Below, piece after piece: positions 10,760-20,349 of a DNA stretch of 31,221 bases. The notes under the pieces are model-generated. The model searched no databases and had not been told where the DNA came from. It saw only the letters and a list, made by a program, of their open reading frames with translations. Position numbers and translations under genes: made by a program. The stretch is taken from positions 536,850-568,070 of the forward strand of contig JAAOMT010000706.1 in the NCBI GenBank assembly GCA_016748015.1, given 5' to 3'. Origin of the DNA: Geosiphon pyriformis (Eukaryota > Glomeromycota > Glomeromycetes > Archaeosporales > Geosiphonaceae). Each line of letters begins with the position of its first letter. The stretch's first letter is position 1.

Positions 10760-12234
10760 TTATAAAGAAGGACAAGCTCGAAAGGTAAAAGTAAAAGGAA
10801 CTGGGTCAATAGTTCGATTAGATCGATCAAAACCACCCATGTTATATGGTCCGTAATGAAGTCGTTCATCAAGTTCTTTTTGGTTAACTTGATTCAAACA
10901 TAACTATTTTTAAAACCCAAAGGTTTCTCTGATAAGCAAAAAAAAATAAAAACAAAACTTTAAGGAATTCATAAGAATCAAAACGCTAAACTTACTGCCG
11001 ATTCTTCAAGAACATCATTCGTCTTATACCCAATACACTCAAAAATCGGTGGATAATCCTTTGTTTTTTTTGAATAATTCCATGCACGACATGCACAATC
11101 TTCAGTTCCTAACCAAAATTCTTTTGCAGGATGCATGAAACTAGCTGGTGAGATGATGCCTCGATCAGGAAGTGTTGGAATAATGTCAAACGTATTCGTC
11201 ATCCGAAATACTTGGTTAGGCATCAATTTATTTATGTGATCTGCGAAAGCTCGATTTCCTACCCTTGGCATTCCAAATGTGTATATTTTAACGAATAAAC
11301 CGTATTTTTGTCGAAACAAATCACCCGCAAAAAGAGCGTAAACTGAAAAAGAATTTCTTTTTAGTTTTAATTACAAAATCTCGAGACATTTCTCACAGAA
11401 CCTCACCACCACCGAGCCCAAACCCCACAACTTTGAGGTATCTAATTTTATCTTTTTTTTCTCTGGACTCTTTTAGAAGTAAGAACTTTTTTTCGAGCTC
11501 CTCTTGAGCTTTCAAGAATTTTTCAAAGTATTGTTGGTCGACCCTAAGAATAAAATCATTTTAGCAACTATTTCCAAAAGTAAATCATCCTAGCAGTTGA
11601 ATAAAGTAATAGACTCGAAATTTCTAACAAAATTACTTGGCCTCTTTGACATTGAAATATGGTGATGTTGGTTTTCCTTTATCCCTTAGTTCTTTTGCTG
11701 TTAAATCTTTTCCTCTTATTTTTACTAACCAGCAACCACCTTTTAAATTTATCCGGCTAATTTGAGCTTTTTTTTTTTGGAATAAAGAAAGTAGATCAAA
11801 AATATTAATGAAACATTGACCTGAAGGGTCTTCAAGAATTGAATGGTATTTTTCAACGAACCATACACATCATCAGTAAGTCGAAACTCTTCACCACTCA
11901 AACACGAAGCTTCTTGGGCATATTTTGCGAATTTTTTTATATCTATGACATTTGTCTCATCAATTTTAGTCTGATGTCGTCCTGGCAGCCGTTCTTTAAT
12001 TTCACCCCATCTACCAGGACCCAAGTTTTCTTTTTGAGCCCGTCGGATTATTCGAGTTTGTTCATTGTGGTAATGACGTTCAAAAAGCTCATGATTCGAG
12101 CCCATAGATGAAGATTCAAATATTGCATTCACTGCTAGCCTAGGTATCCATGAAAAAATGGGATTTGTGATAATATATGATATCAGCAGAAGAAGCTGGG
12201 AGGTTCTAGAGGAGTTCTTTAGCGATAGATTCAT
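10760..12234 (-). CDS. Class-3 lipase homologue lacking the nucleophile serine, five exons, 371 aa
   Basis: Exons in transcript order: 12234-11867, 11756-11637, 11543-11407, 11342-10996, 10903-10760; the total is 1116 nt with consistent phases and GT-AG introns of 110, 93, 64 and 92 nt. The protein starts with a hydrophobic stretch (about 12-40), a likely signal peptide or anchor, then a basic linker. The fungal lipase fold follows: WLVKIRGKD (strand before the oxyanion loop), the nucleophile elbow, YTFGMPRVGN (229-238), TFDIIPTLP with the catalytic Asp (261), MHPAKEFW, and a C-terminal block LHYGPYNMG with the likely catalytic His (340). At the elbow the expected G-x-S-x-G reads GFGLGG (203-208), so Gly205 replaces Ser; the family VHxGF motif is also absent. 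Acyl hydrolysis is therefore doubtful; a non-catalytic role is an inference. The exon 1 donor (GTATGG) is the least certain junction. Confidence 0.8.
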
Positions 12235-12800
12235 CTTTTAATTTTCGTACTCTGTCAAATGGCTTTTTAATAATTGTAATGATCGAAAGATTATCCGGAA
12301 TATAGTAAATTCGTCTATTCTATTATTTGCAATTAAAAAATTAAATTAAATTAAATAAAATAAAAATTTTTCATCGTCCATCGAAAAACTTGTGTGATAA
12401 AAGATTAGAAATCTTTCATGTTTGGTTTTAACATTAATAGTTTTTGTGATTTTTACATTATCTTATTAATTCTTGTATTGGAAAACAGTTCATTGAAAAT
12501 ATATATTAATTATTATTACACAGATAGTTTATAATCGATTATAATCTGTATAATCTGTTTTTTTTTATGCTTTAACAAAGTGTGGCCCAACCACAACCTC
12601 AAATCATACAATGAAGAATCACTATACAAAAGGCGTGGCTCACGCTTTTTGCTACATGTGACCAGCCACCCGAGCCTGTCAAAGCCAAGCCAAACCCGCT
12701 AGCCATGACCATCATTCTAGCAAAAGTATTCTCACTAATAGGAGATCATAGATTACTATCAATTATATCATCATCAGAAAAACCATCTACTTCACAATCT
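12235..12800. other. Upstream region of the lipase gene and C-rich spacer
   Basis: The first 300 bp, just upstream of the lipase ATG on the minus strand, is AT-rich and should contain its promoter. At about 12575-12720 the plus strand turns C/A-rich. It contains an imperfect hairpin (AAAAGGCGTG, GCT, CACGCTTTT) at about 12628-12650, with one bulged G. No gene or RNA family is recognised. Confidence 0.35.
12529..12544. repeat. Perfect 16-bp palindrome centred on ATCGAT
   Basis: TTATAATCGATTATAA reads the same on both strands. It is flanked by CAGAT on the left and TCTG on the right, which extends the symmetry imperfectly to about 28 bp. It lies about 300 bp upstream of the lipase start, so a binding site for a dimeric regulator is possible. 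Chance cannot be dismissed in AT-rich DNA. Confidence 0.4.
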
Positions 12801-12804
12801 ATCT

Positions 12805-13148
12805 TAATATTAACAATATCCTAACTCAAATTCTAACAATTCTTCCAAAAATGACAACATTTTTATTAATTGCAAGAATTTTTTTACTTATTTAGCATTT
12901 AAAAAAGAAAAAGCACCAACCAACTTTGTAACCAAAAGAACCAAAGCATTAATAAATTCAATAATAGATTTGACCAGCAAAGTTAATTTAGCCAATTCAA
13001 ATTTCAAAGAAGCCAATTTGAAGTTAATTGCAGAGTTAACAATAACTACAAAAGTAAAAAAAACCAAAAAAACAATAGTCTTGGCATATAATTTTGTACA
13101 AATAAAATAAGACTTAAAAACTTTGAAGCCAATTACAAATTTAAACAA
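12805..13148. other. Stretch open on both strands, coiled-coil-like in either reading
   Basis: On the plus strand a frame is open from about 12805 to 13114 and reads as a Ser/Asn-rich start followed by a heptad-like Lys/Leu/Ala region (for example DLTSKVNLANSNFKEANLK). On the minus strand 12888-13148 is also open for 86 codons and gives an amphipathic Leu/Val-rich protein (LASLKFELAKLTLLVK, then ALVLLVTKL). Either could be a fragment of a LINE-associated protein of this fungal group; the minus-strand reading resembles the helical tail of such ORF1 proteins, but I cannot prove it. There is no convincing start context. It is probably a repeat fragment rather than a host gene. Confidence 0.3.
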
Positions 13149-13607
13149 AAATTTAAAAATAAAGATATTTTATAATTAAAAACTGAATAATTTAAATTTT
13201 AATATTTAAAAGTTTTTTATTAAATATAACTTTTTTTAATATATAAATTTGTGTTAAACTAAATTGACTTTATTATCTTGTGTTAAATATAAATAAACTA
13301 AATATGTTTTTGTTAAGTATAATTTTAATAAGAAGTTTTTTGATTATGTTAAAAAAAATGTTATTATGATTATTATATAATAGTAGTTAATATATATATA
13401 TGCCAAAAACATATTTTTATCACTTATTTTGTAGTTTTTAATGATAAAACTTGGGTTTAAATTGTTAATAGAATTTTTTTTAAATTTTATTTGATGGTTT
13501 TCTTAATATTAATTTATTTATAAATGTTAAATTTTTTCTGTTATTTTGATTTTTTTGAAATTAAGATTAAAACTGCTAAAAAAAAAACTCTTTGTCTCCT
13601 TAATTTT
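13149..13607. other. AT-rich spacer upstream of the LINE ORF1
   Basis: AT-rich, with a short (TA)n run near 13390-13400 and no open frame of note. It may include the 5' leader of the LINE whose ORF1 starts at 13608, but no internal promoter is recognisable. Confidence 0.35.
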
Positions 13608-14889
13608 ATGACCACAACCAGAGCAAAGAGTAAAAAGACTGTATCTGAATCTGTTCTGAGATATCTAATAAAATTTCAACCAGAGAAGCTCTCTTTGTTG
13701 TAGAAGCAACTAGGCAAAACGTTTTAGAAGTCTTCCCCTTACCCAGTAATCGTGAAAAGCTGCCTTTGGTAGCCACTAAATCAACTTCCTCATTTTTGGC
13801 TGGTTTTTCACCAGTCAAAGTTCCCTCAAAGAAACACATTTGGGTTAGTCCCAGTGTTGCCTCCACTCTAACTAAGAGCCCAAAAGTTTTTAATAATAGG
13901 CCAGTAAATAAGCTGGTCTTCCCCTCTATAGATTCAACACTTGGTGCTTCTGGCACCACCTCTTTAAAAAAAATGGTTAAAAAGACCAAAAGTTCTGAAA
14001 AGTGGGAGCAGTCACTTGTCTCTGCCATTGTTACACCGAACCCCTTTGTGGTTCCCAATGAAATCTTAGATAAGATCTTTGTAGTATCATTTAGCACATT
14101 ATCCAAGATGGGCCAAGATCAACCACTGGCTGTGTTGCCAAATGTGGTGTCTTCCAGCAGATCATCACTGGTTTTAAAAGCAAAACAATCTCCTCTTGTT
14201 GGGTCATCTGTTCTTGGGAACTGGACTGATCAAATGGAAACTGATTCATCTCCTCCTCTAGTTTTTGGTGCTACTTTTGGTGGTGCTTAGAAAACTATTA
14301 TTAGTCGTCAAAGATTTGCTAGGTGAATGGCCTTCATTCTGGTGCCTGATGTTACTTTTAAAATCAAATTGGCTCATGTTAAGACTGTTTTTCAGTCTGT
14401 GCATGGTTTCTTGAGTGCTAAATCTGTCTCAAAAGACAATGTGAAGTTTTTCTGTGTGGAGTTTGCTTCTCATCAGTCTTTGAAAGCTGTGTTTCTGGTT
14501 GAGCTTACAAGTTCTGTTCATTTGACCACTCTCAAAATTGCCAAGTCTTTAGTGGTTTCTGAATCTGGTTCCTCTTCTGCTGCTGTTGTGCTGCATAATG
14601 TACCTTTGGATGTGTCTGCTGCTAATGTTAAGTTGGCTCTCAGTGTGTTTGGTAGTGTTACTCATGTTGTGCTGAAGCCTGCTGGCATTTGGCAGTATGT
14701 AGTGGTTTATTTTAAAAAGTTGGACTCTACTGTGTCTGCCTTGAAGCATTGGTCAGTCTTGGTGGGTAAGGATAGTGTTAGAATCCTCTCTCTGGTGAAT
14801 CAAAATGAGACTATTTTGTCTCATAATAAGTTTAAAACCAAATTGGTCAATCTTCCTCCTGGCTGTACCACCTTTGAAATTAGTGATAT
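13608..14889 (+). pseudogene. LINE-type ORF1 with RRM-like domain, broken and truncated
   Basis: The frame begins with ATG at 13608 (MTTTRAKSKK). It shifts within about 13650-13660 and then stays in one frame to 14889. A Ser/Thr/Pro/Lys-rich disordered region runs to about 14280. An RRM-like segment follows, with RNP2-like VVLHNVP and RNP1-like YVVVYF (about 14580-14715), and then the first strand of a second one (KLVNLPPG, about 14838). Two in-frame stops (14288-14290 and 14324-14326) stand where Trp is plausible, both explainable by G-to-A. ORF1 proteins of LINEs bind element RNA in the retrotransposition particle; the reverse transcriptase ORF is not in the window. The protein is cut after EISDI exactly where element 1's LTR begins with TGTTATGGG; the apparent ORF tail to 15013 is LTR sequence read in frame. 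A zinc-knuckle C-terminus expected in such proteins is missing here. Confidence 0.65.
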
Positions 14890-15551
14890 TGTTATGGGTT
14901 GGAGTAACAAGCTAATGGATAGCAAGGGAGAACAAGATTGTAGGGTGATGAAAATAATCAAAGGGGATTCAACTTCAATGAGTGAATTGAATGAATATGG
15001 ATTCAATGTGTGAGATCAGTCTCATAAAATATCTCAGTTGCTATTCTTTTCAAAAGATAACAAGGGAATCTGAAAATAGAGGAATAGTTCGTACTGTCAA
15101 CAATTGATCACCACTGGTATTAATTCTATGCCTTCACATTGGTGCTCTTAGAATTCAATATCAGATATCAATTTGTGCTCTTCAGTCACGTTTATACAAA
15201 TAGTTTTCAAATACTACAATTATTCAAACAGGAAAAGGCCAACAAGTAATCTTTTATCCTAAGATGTTCGAATACTTAAAGGTAAGGAAAGAGAAATTAG
15301 TGATAAAAGAATGTTTGAGATAGAAGTTTGTTATTTTATTTCTTTGATTCTTATCTGAGAGATGATTTTTTACAGTTAAGAGACTCATCACTTATATAGC
15401 TAATAAAAGTGGTCAATGACCAGGTCAATGACTAGGTCAATGATTAGGTCAATGATCAGGTCAATGATCAGGTCAATGATCAGGTCAATGGTTAGGTCAT
15501 TGATCAGATCAATGATCACTATCTAAAAATAGAGTGGCTAATTATATAACA
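14890..15551 (-). repeat. Left LTR (3' LTR) of element 1
   Basis: The stretch 14890 to about 15225 is repeated in direct orientation at 21940-22271, starting with the same TGTTATGGGTT; in the first 160 bp I count about 18 differences, all transitions. The outer end is the junction with LINE coding sequence. The inner end is less clear. ATAACA at 15546-15551 would give 6-bp terminal inverted repeats (TGTTAT and ATAACA) and an LTR of about 660 bp; a CA at 15596 is an alternative. The part from about 15226 onward has no visible counterpart on the right, which is expected if the right LTR is interrupted by element 2. Confidence 0.7.
15411..15518. repeat. Nine tandem 12-bp near-palindromes
   Basis: Nine consecutive 12-bp units of the form GGTCAATGATCA. 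The first contains a perfect 11-bp palindrome, GGTCAATGACC (GGTCA, A, TGACC); the others differ mostly by transitions. If the LTR of element 1 ends near 15551, the array lies in U3, roughly 30-140 nt from the LTR start in element orientation, where promoter and enhancer sites sit. A cluster of binding sites for a dimeric factor is an inference. Confidence 0.85.
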
Positions 15552-15733
15552 TTAGTGGCTAATACATGTAATAACTAATAAAAATTATGGGTTTCAACTA
15601 TAATATCATCCTCTCTAAAGAGATTGAGCTCTGGCAAAATCAAGCTATTTATAGGGTATTCTAATTAAAGGGTTTTGTCTAACTCAAAACTAACTAGTTT
15701 GTTGAAGTTTTTTGTAAATAAAATGTATAGTAC

Positions 15734-16231
15734 TTAAGGCAAAATAAGCTTTGTATCCAAGAGACCAAATCTTTGTATAAGAGTTTTGGCTCTTCTTGTA
15801 ATGGTTAAAACTCTTGGGACATCTAAACATATAATGCCCAAAATTTCCACTTGTATCTCTGAAGTTGTTTTCTTTATGAGCTTTATTTCTTCTATGATTT
15901 CACCAAGATAACCATAGAGTTCTAGTTGTCTTCCATATGACAAATTTTTGTCTATGGACAAGATTTCCTTAATTGTTTTTCCAATTGTTATGGAAGGTGT
16001 AAGTATTGCTGCTGTTATGCTTTCCAGCAAATACTTATCTATTTTGCTACCAATTTTTTCTCTTCTGGTAGTGGTTTTCTTTGATCTAATAACAGTATGT
16101 GTTCCACTGTTATCAGTTATGGTGGTTTGTTTTCCAATGGTTAGAGTAGCATTTGGATAATTTTTGATCCAGTACTCATGGAGAATGTAGAAAGCGTTTT
16201 GAATGTTTTGATCTAGAAAATAATTGTTCAT
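15734..16231 (-). CDS. Extra ORF between integrase and 3' LTR of element 1, 165 aa from the first ATG
   Basis: The frame is open from 16327 (a TTG just after a TAA) to a TAA ending at 15734; the first ATG is at 16231 (MNNYFLDQN). It overlaps the last 55 nt of pol and lies in the -1 frame relative to it. It contains no stop over nearly 600 nt, although pol next to it has many. The product is rich in Ile, Thr and Lys. A basic patch (SKKTTTRREK) is followed by amphipathic helices (EIIEEIKLIKKTTSEIQ). No zinc finger, signal peptide, membrane segment or env-like feature is visible, and I do not recognise the family. It could be made from its own start or by a second frameshift: a C AAA AAC string lies near the pol end, but it is not a consensus slippery site. 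Confidence 0.5.
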   Translation of the reverse strand: MNNYFLDQNIQNAFYILHEYWIKNYPNATLTIGKQTTITDNSGTHTVIRSKKTTTRREKIGSKIDKYLLESITAAILTPSITIGKTIKEILSIDKNLSYGRQLELYGYLGEIIEEIKLIKKTTSEIQVEILGIICLDVPRVLTITRRAKTLIQRFGLLDTKLILP

Positions 16232-16272
16232 GTCGATTAAAAATACCTCTGTTTTGGGAATAGTGCATTTAT

Positions 16273-19200
16273 TTATACTTGGTTTTTGCTGATCATTTGA
16301 GTTGGTATTACCACAACTGGTAACCAATTAGGTTGTTTGTGATATTTCTTGAGTCACGTGCCATGAACAGGGTGATTATTGAAAATTGTTCCATATTGAT
16401 CTTGTAAGATATAAGAACTATTGTTCAAAACTTTGTTGACTATAAAGGGTTCTTTTCACTGACTAGAGAATTTATTACCATAGACATTGTCTCTGTTTGA
16501 ACGGTATTCTAAAACTAAGTCACCAACACTTAAGGAAAGTGTTTTATATGTTTTCTTTTTCTTAAGATTCTCTTGGAATTGTTTTATCTTTTCAAAGGCA
16601 ATTATCCATGCTTCTATTAATGAGTTAAGAATGGTACCAAGTCTTCTTTGCAAAATGTTTTTGTAATTCCCTATTGTTATTTCTTTAAAGAGTATTGTCT
16701 CAATGTCAGTTTCTATTAGTAGGATTGCCATTTGTCCATAGAATAGATAAAAGGGTTCATAACTTGTTATGTCATAATTCACAGTTCTATAAGCAAACAA
16801 GGCTGAAGGCAGTACTTTGTCCCATAAGTTTGTTTCTTTGCTGGTTTTGGCTAGAGTTTCACATAGTGTTCTATTGAAACATTCTACTAGGCCATTTGTT
16901 TGGGAGTGATAAGGAGAGGAAAGTTTGTGATGTATTCCCATTTTTCTGCAAAGTTCTTCAACAAGTGTACTGAAAAAAGCTTTTCCTCTGTCAGATAAAA
17001 GTTCTTTGGGGCAGCCATGGCAACAAATGATATCTTCATAAATGAAATTGGCTATTGAGACTGTTGTTTGGTCTGGATTGGCTCTTGCTTCTACTCACTT
17101 TGTAAGATAGTCAGTAGCTGTGATAATGTATCTGTTGCCATCAGGAATTATTGTTAAAGGTCCAACAATATCTATACCAATTCTGTCAAAGGGTTGACCA
17201 ACAGAGATTGGATGGATATCTTCTTTGCGATTGGGTTTTCTTCTTCTTTGGCAGATATCACAGATTTTGATGTATTCAGCAATGTCTTTTCCCAAGGTAG
17301 GCCAATAATAGCAAACTAGAGTTTTCTGAATTGTTTTTGTTTTTCCAAAGTGTTCAGCTAATGGATCAGTGTGCATATTGTAAATCACAATTTCTTTTTC
17401 TTCAAATCTGATAACTCTCTGAGAGCAATTAGGATCTTTTCTATTTCTTTTGTATAACTGGTTCTGGTGAATCAAATAGAAATTTGATTGTTTGTGCAAA
17501 TGTTCTCTTTGTTGTTGTGTGTATTTCAGTGGGTATTGTCCTTTACCCAAAAATTCCATTAAGGCAGAGTAGTTGTCCAAGTTCATTATCATGTTTGTCA
17601 AAAAAAAGGGAAATTACTAATAATTAAGTTGGTTTGATTTGAGAGGGTTGTTCTGTTACTGGATGGTAAGTTTGGAGAGAGCATCAGCATTTTGATGATT
17701 AGCTCTTTTGTGATGTTGAATATCATAGTCAAATTCATCCAAGTGGAGTATCCAGTGAGTTATCCATTTGTGTTCTAGCCTCTTTTTGTTGCACAGCCAA
17801 ACCAAAGCTTGGTGATCTGTTACCACCAAAAACTTCACACCAAGAAGATACTTACTCCAGTAACTGGTGGATCATACTACTGCTAAGCATTCTTGTTCAG
17901 TGACTGAATAGTTCTGTTCTGCTAGGGAAAAAGTTCTACTGGCATAGGCTATGGCATGTTCTTTGTCATCTTCATCTTTCTGGGAGAGAACAGCACCAAG
18001 TTCAAAGCCAGATGCATCAGTGTAGAGGATAAAGGGTTGATTTAGATCAGGTTGCTTGAGAATGGGTTCTGTAATCAGTTTTTCCTTTAAAGTTTCAAAG
18101 GCTTTTTGCTGATGTGTTTCCCAATAGTAATTGACATTTTTCCTAAGTAGCTAATTGAGAGGAGAGGCGATTTTGGAGAAATCCTTGACAAATTTGTGAT
18201 AATAAGAGGCCAAACCAAGAAAAGAGCGTAGTTCATGAATGTTCATTGGTTGTTTAATGTTTTGGACTTTTTCAACTTTGGCTGGGTCAGGAAAGATTTC
18301 ATCTTTTGTGATAAGATGACCAAGGAACTGGGTGGATTGTCTTCCAAAGAAAGATTTGATTAGGTTGATCTTGAGACAAGCATTCCTGAGGAGGTCAAAA
18401 ACCTTTTGCAAATGTTCCAGATGTTCATCCCAGGTTTTTGAGTATACCATTATGTCATCCAAATAAACTAGAACAAAGTTCTCCTTGACTGATTTAAATA
18501 CTTTATCCATTAAGCATTAAAAGTTGGGAGGTGCGTTAGTGAGACCAAAAGGCATGATTGTGAATTCATAAGTGTCATACTTAATGATGAAGGCAGTTTT
18601 CTTTCTGCTTTCTGGATCCATCTCTACTTGCCAGAATCCAGCAGTTAAGTCAATGGTTGAGAAGAAAGCAGCATCTTTGAATTGGTCTAACATTACATCA
18701 ATCTTGGAAAGTGGGTACATGTCTCTTTCAGTGATGGCATTTAATTGGTGGTAGTCGACACAGAAGTGTAGTGTTTTACCTTTCTTGGATACCACTACAA
18801 CTGGGAAAGCCCATTTACTCTTGGTTTTTTGTATGAATTCAAGTTTTTTCATCTGGTTTATCTCTTTCTTGATAAACTCATCATTGTGCCAATTGGATTG
18901 ATAAGGCTTCAAATAAATGGGTCAAGTTTCTCTGATAGTGATAGTGTGTTGTATTACATGGGTACGTCCAGAGATATCACCTTCTTTGGAGATAACTGGG
19001 CTATTTCTAGCCAGCAAATTTTCAATGTCTATTTTTCTTTCTTCTGGAGAGGGTTTTTTTTGTTCTACAGCCAGTAATTGGATTTCAGGTGATTTATTTT
19101 CAAAAGACTTCTGTACTTCTTTCAATTCTTCTCTGGGTATCAAACTGATTAATTCCCAATCTCTGTAATAGATCAGGCATGATTTGCATTCATTGCTTGG

Positions 19201-20349
19201 AGAATACAAGGGTTTATTGCACCAACACCAGGCACAAGGACCATGTCACCAAAAACTGTATTTGGTTTTCTTGCCAGGTTTTCTTTCAAAGGTTCTTCTA
19301 AGAATATCATAATAAGGCCAGCAGATCAGCTTGCCATTTACAATGATTCCTTCTTTGTCTGCTTTAACATTGTCCAGTGGTTTGCCATTGCTGATAAAGG
19401 TGATATAAGCAAGTTCAGCAGTTTCTTCTTGCTCTTCTTGTTCTTTTTTTTCATTGCTCTCTTCATCATCTGATTCATCTGATTGTTCTTCTTCTTGGTT
19501 TTGTTTGGGTACAAGGGGAGTTGTCCAATAGTGACACTTAACCACAATGGGTTTCTCACCACATCTGATGGTTAATTCACAAAGTTCATAATCAAGCAAA
19601 GCTTTTGCTTTCTTGAGCCATTCATTGTCAACAATGATGGTGTATTTCTTGGCTTTAGAAACTTCCATGTTAGTTTCAATGCTGATTCCATTGATGCAGA
19701 CAGAAACAGCTTTGGCAATACCCAGTCTTTTCTTTTTGTCACTATGTATGTTGGTCATTGGTCTAGTGGAAGGTTCATCAATCTTTCTACCAATTGCTTC
19801 TAAAAAGTGTTTGGCAATGACACTAACAGATGATCCACTATCCAAAATTAAGTCAATGAAGTATTCAGCCACTTGGGCTTTACAAATTAGAGGGGTAATA
19901 TTGCTGTTGTCAGCAAGTCCAGCTTGGCAAGAGCACTTGTTGGTTTTTGGTGTTTTCTTTTTTGGAATCAAAGATTTGCGAAAATCTTTTCTGAACTGTG
20001 AATAGATCATTAACTGGCCAAAGGTAATATGTGCTGGGATTTCCATGAGATTTTTGACAATGGAATAGAGTCTAGATTTTTGTACAATTTTTGTGGGTTC
20101 CAACTTTGGAGGATTCTTAAAAACTTTAGCCTTTGGTGGCTCATTGTTATCAGCAACAGAAGTTAAGGCTTTGTTGAGGTCTAGAACAAAATCAACTTTG
20201 GCTTTCTTTTTCTTTCTGGTTGGTTCTGAGGTGTTGATTGCTAGTTTTTTCATGTCATGGTCATCATCAGTTAAGTTAAAAGTGTAAAAAAAGTTTTCTT
20301 CTGGTTGGCTTGTACTCTCACCCTTTGGAGATGCATCTACCAGTTTAAA
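16273..20349 (-). pseudogene. pol: pol of element 1 (PR-RT-RNase H-IN), nonsense-riddled
   Basis: A single frame from the frameshift site at 20349 to a TAA at 16273. Order: Lys-rich linker; aspartic protease with LILDSGSSVSV (about 19850); acidic linker and Cys-rich CAWCWC...CKSC segment (about 19160-19240); reverse transcriptase with FSTIDLTAGFWQ, MPFGLTNAP and intact YLDD (about 18455); RNase H with YTDASG, EQECLA and TDHQAL; integrase with the HHCC zinc-binding region (CDICQRR, about 17240), DIVGP, LLSDRGKAFF and GLVECFN carrying the DDE residues. Catalytic residues are largely kept, but about 11 stops interrupt it: 19246, 18922, 18517, 18151, 17872, 17656, two near 17615, 17095, 16456 and about 16355. 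Several fall on positions where the family has Gln, Arg or Trp: PNF-stop-C-LMD for FQRLMD, and TK-stop for TKW. No indel shifts the frame. Confidence 0.85.

Noticed and set aside
11749-11866. Reading lipase exon 1 straight on to a stop at 11749, or splicing at CAG|GTCAAT near 11820
   Set aside because: Straight reading runs into Lys-rich junk. The CAG|GTCAAT donor is in the wrong phase for the next exon, while GTATGG at 11866 with TTAG before 11756 keeps the frame.
13606-14106. 166-codon minus-strand open frame
   Set aside because: Shadow of the Ser/Thr/Lys-rich LINE ORF1 on the plus strand, which carries the RRM-like motifs.
14890-15013. Last 41 codons of the apparent LINE ORF1 frame
   Set aside because: This stretch is the start of element 1's LTR, repeated at 21940; it is open only by chance.
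15411-15518. CRISPR-like array
   Set aside because: Units are contiguous 12-mers without spacers, inside an LTR of a eukaryotic element.
15734-16327. env gene for element 1
   Set aside because: No signal peptide, membrane anchor, cleavage site or cysteine pattern of an envelope protein.
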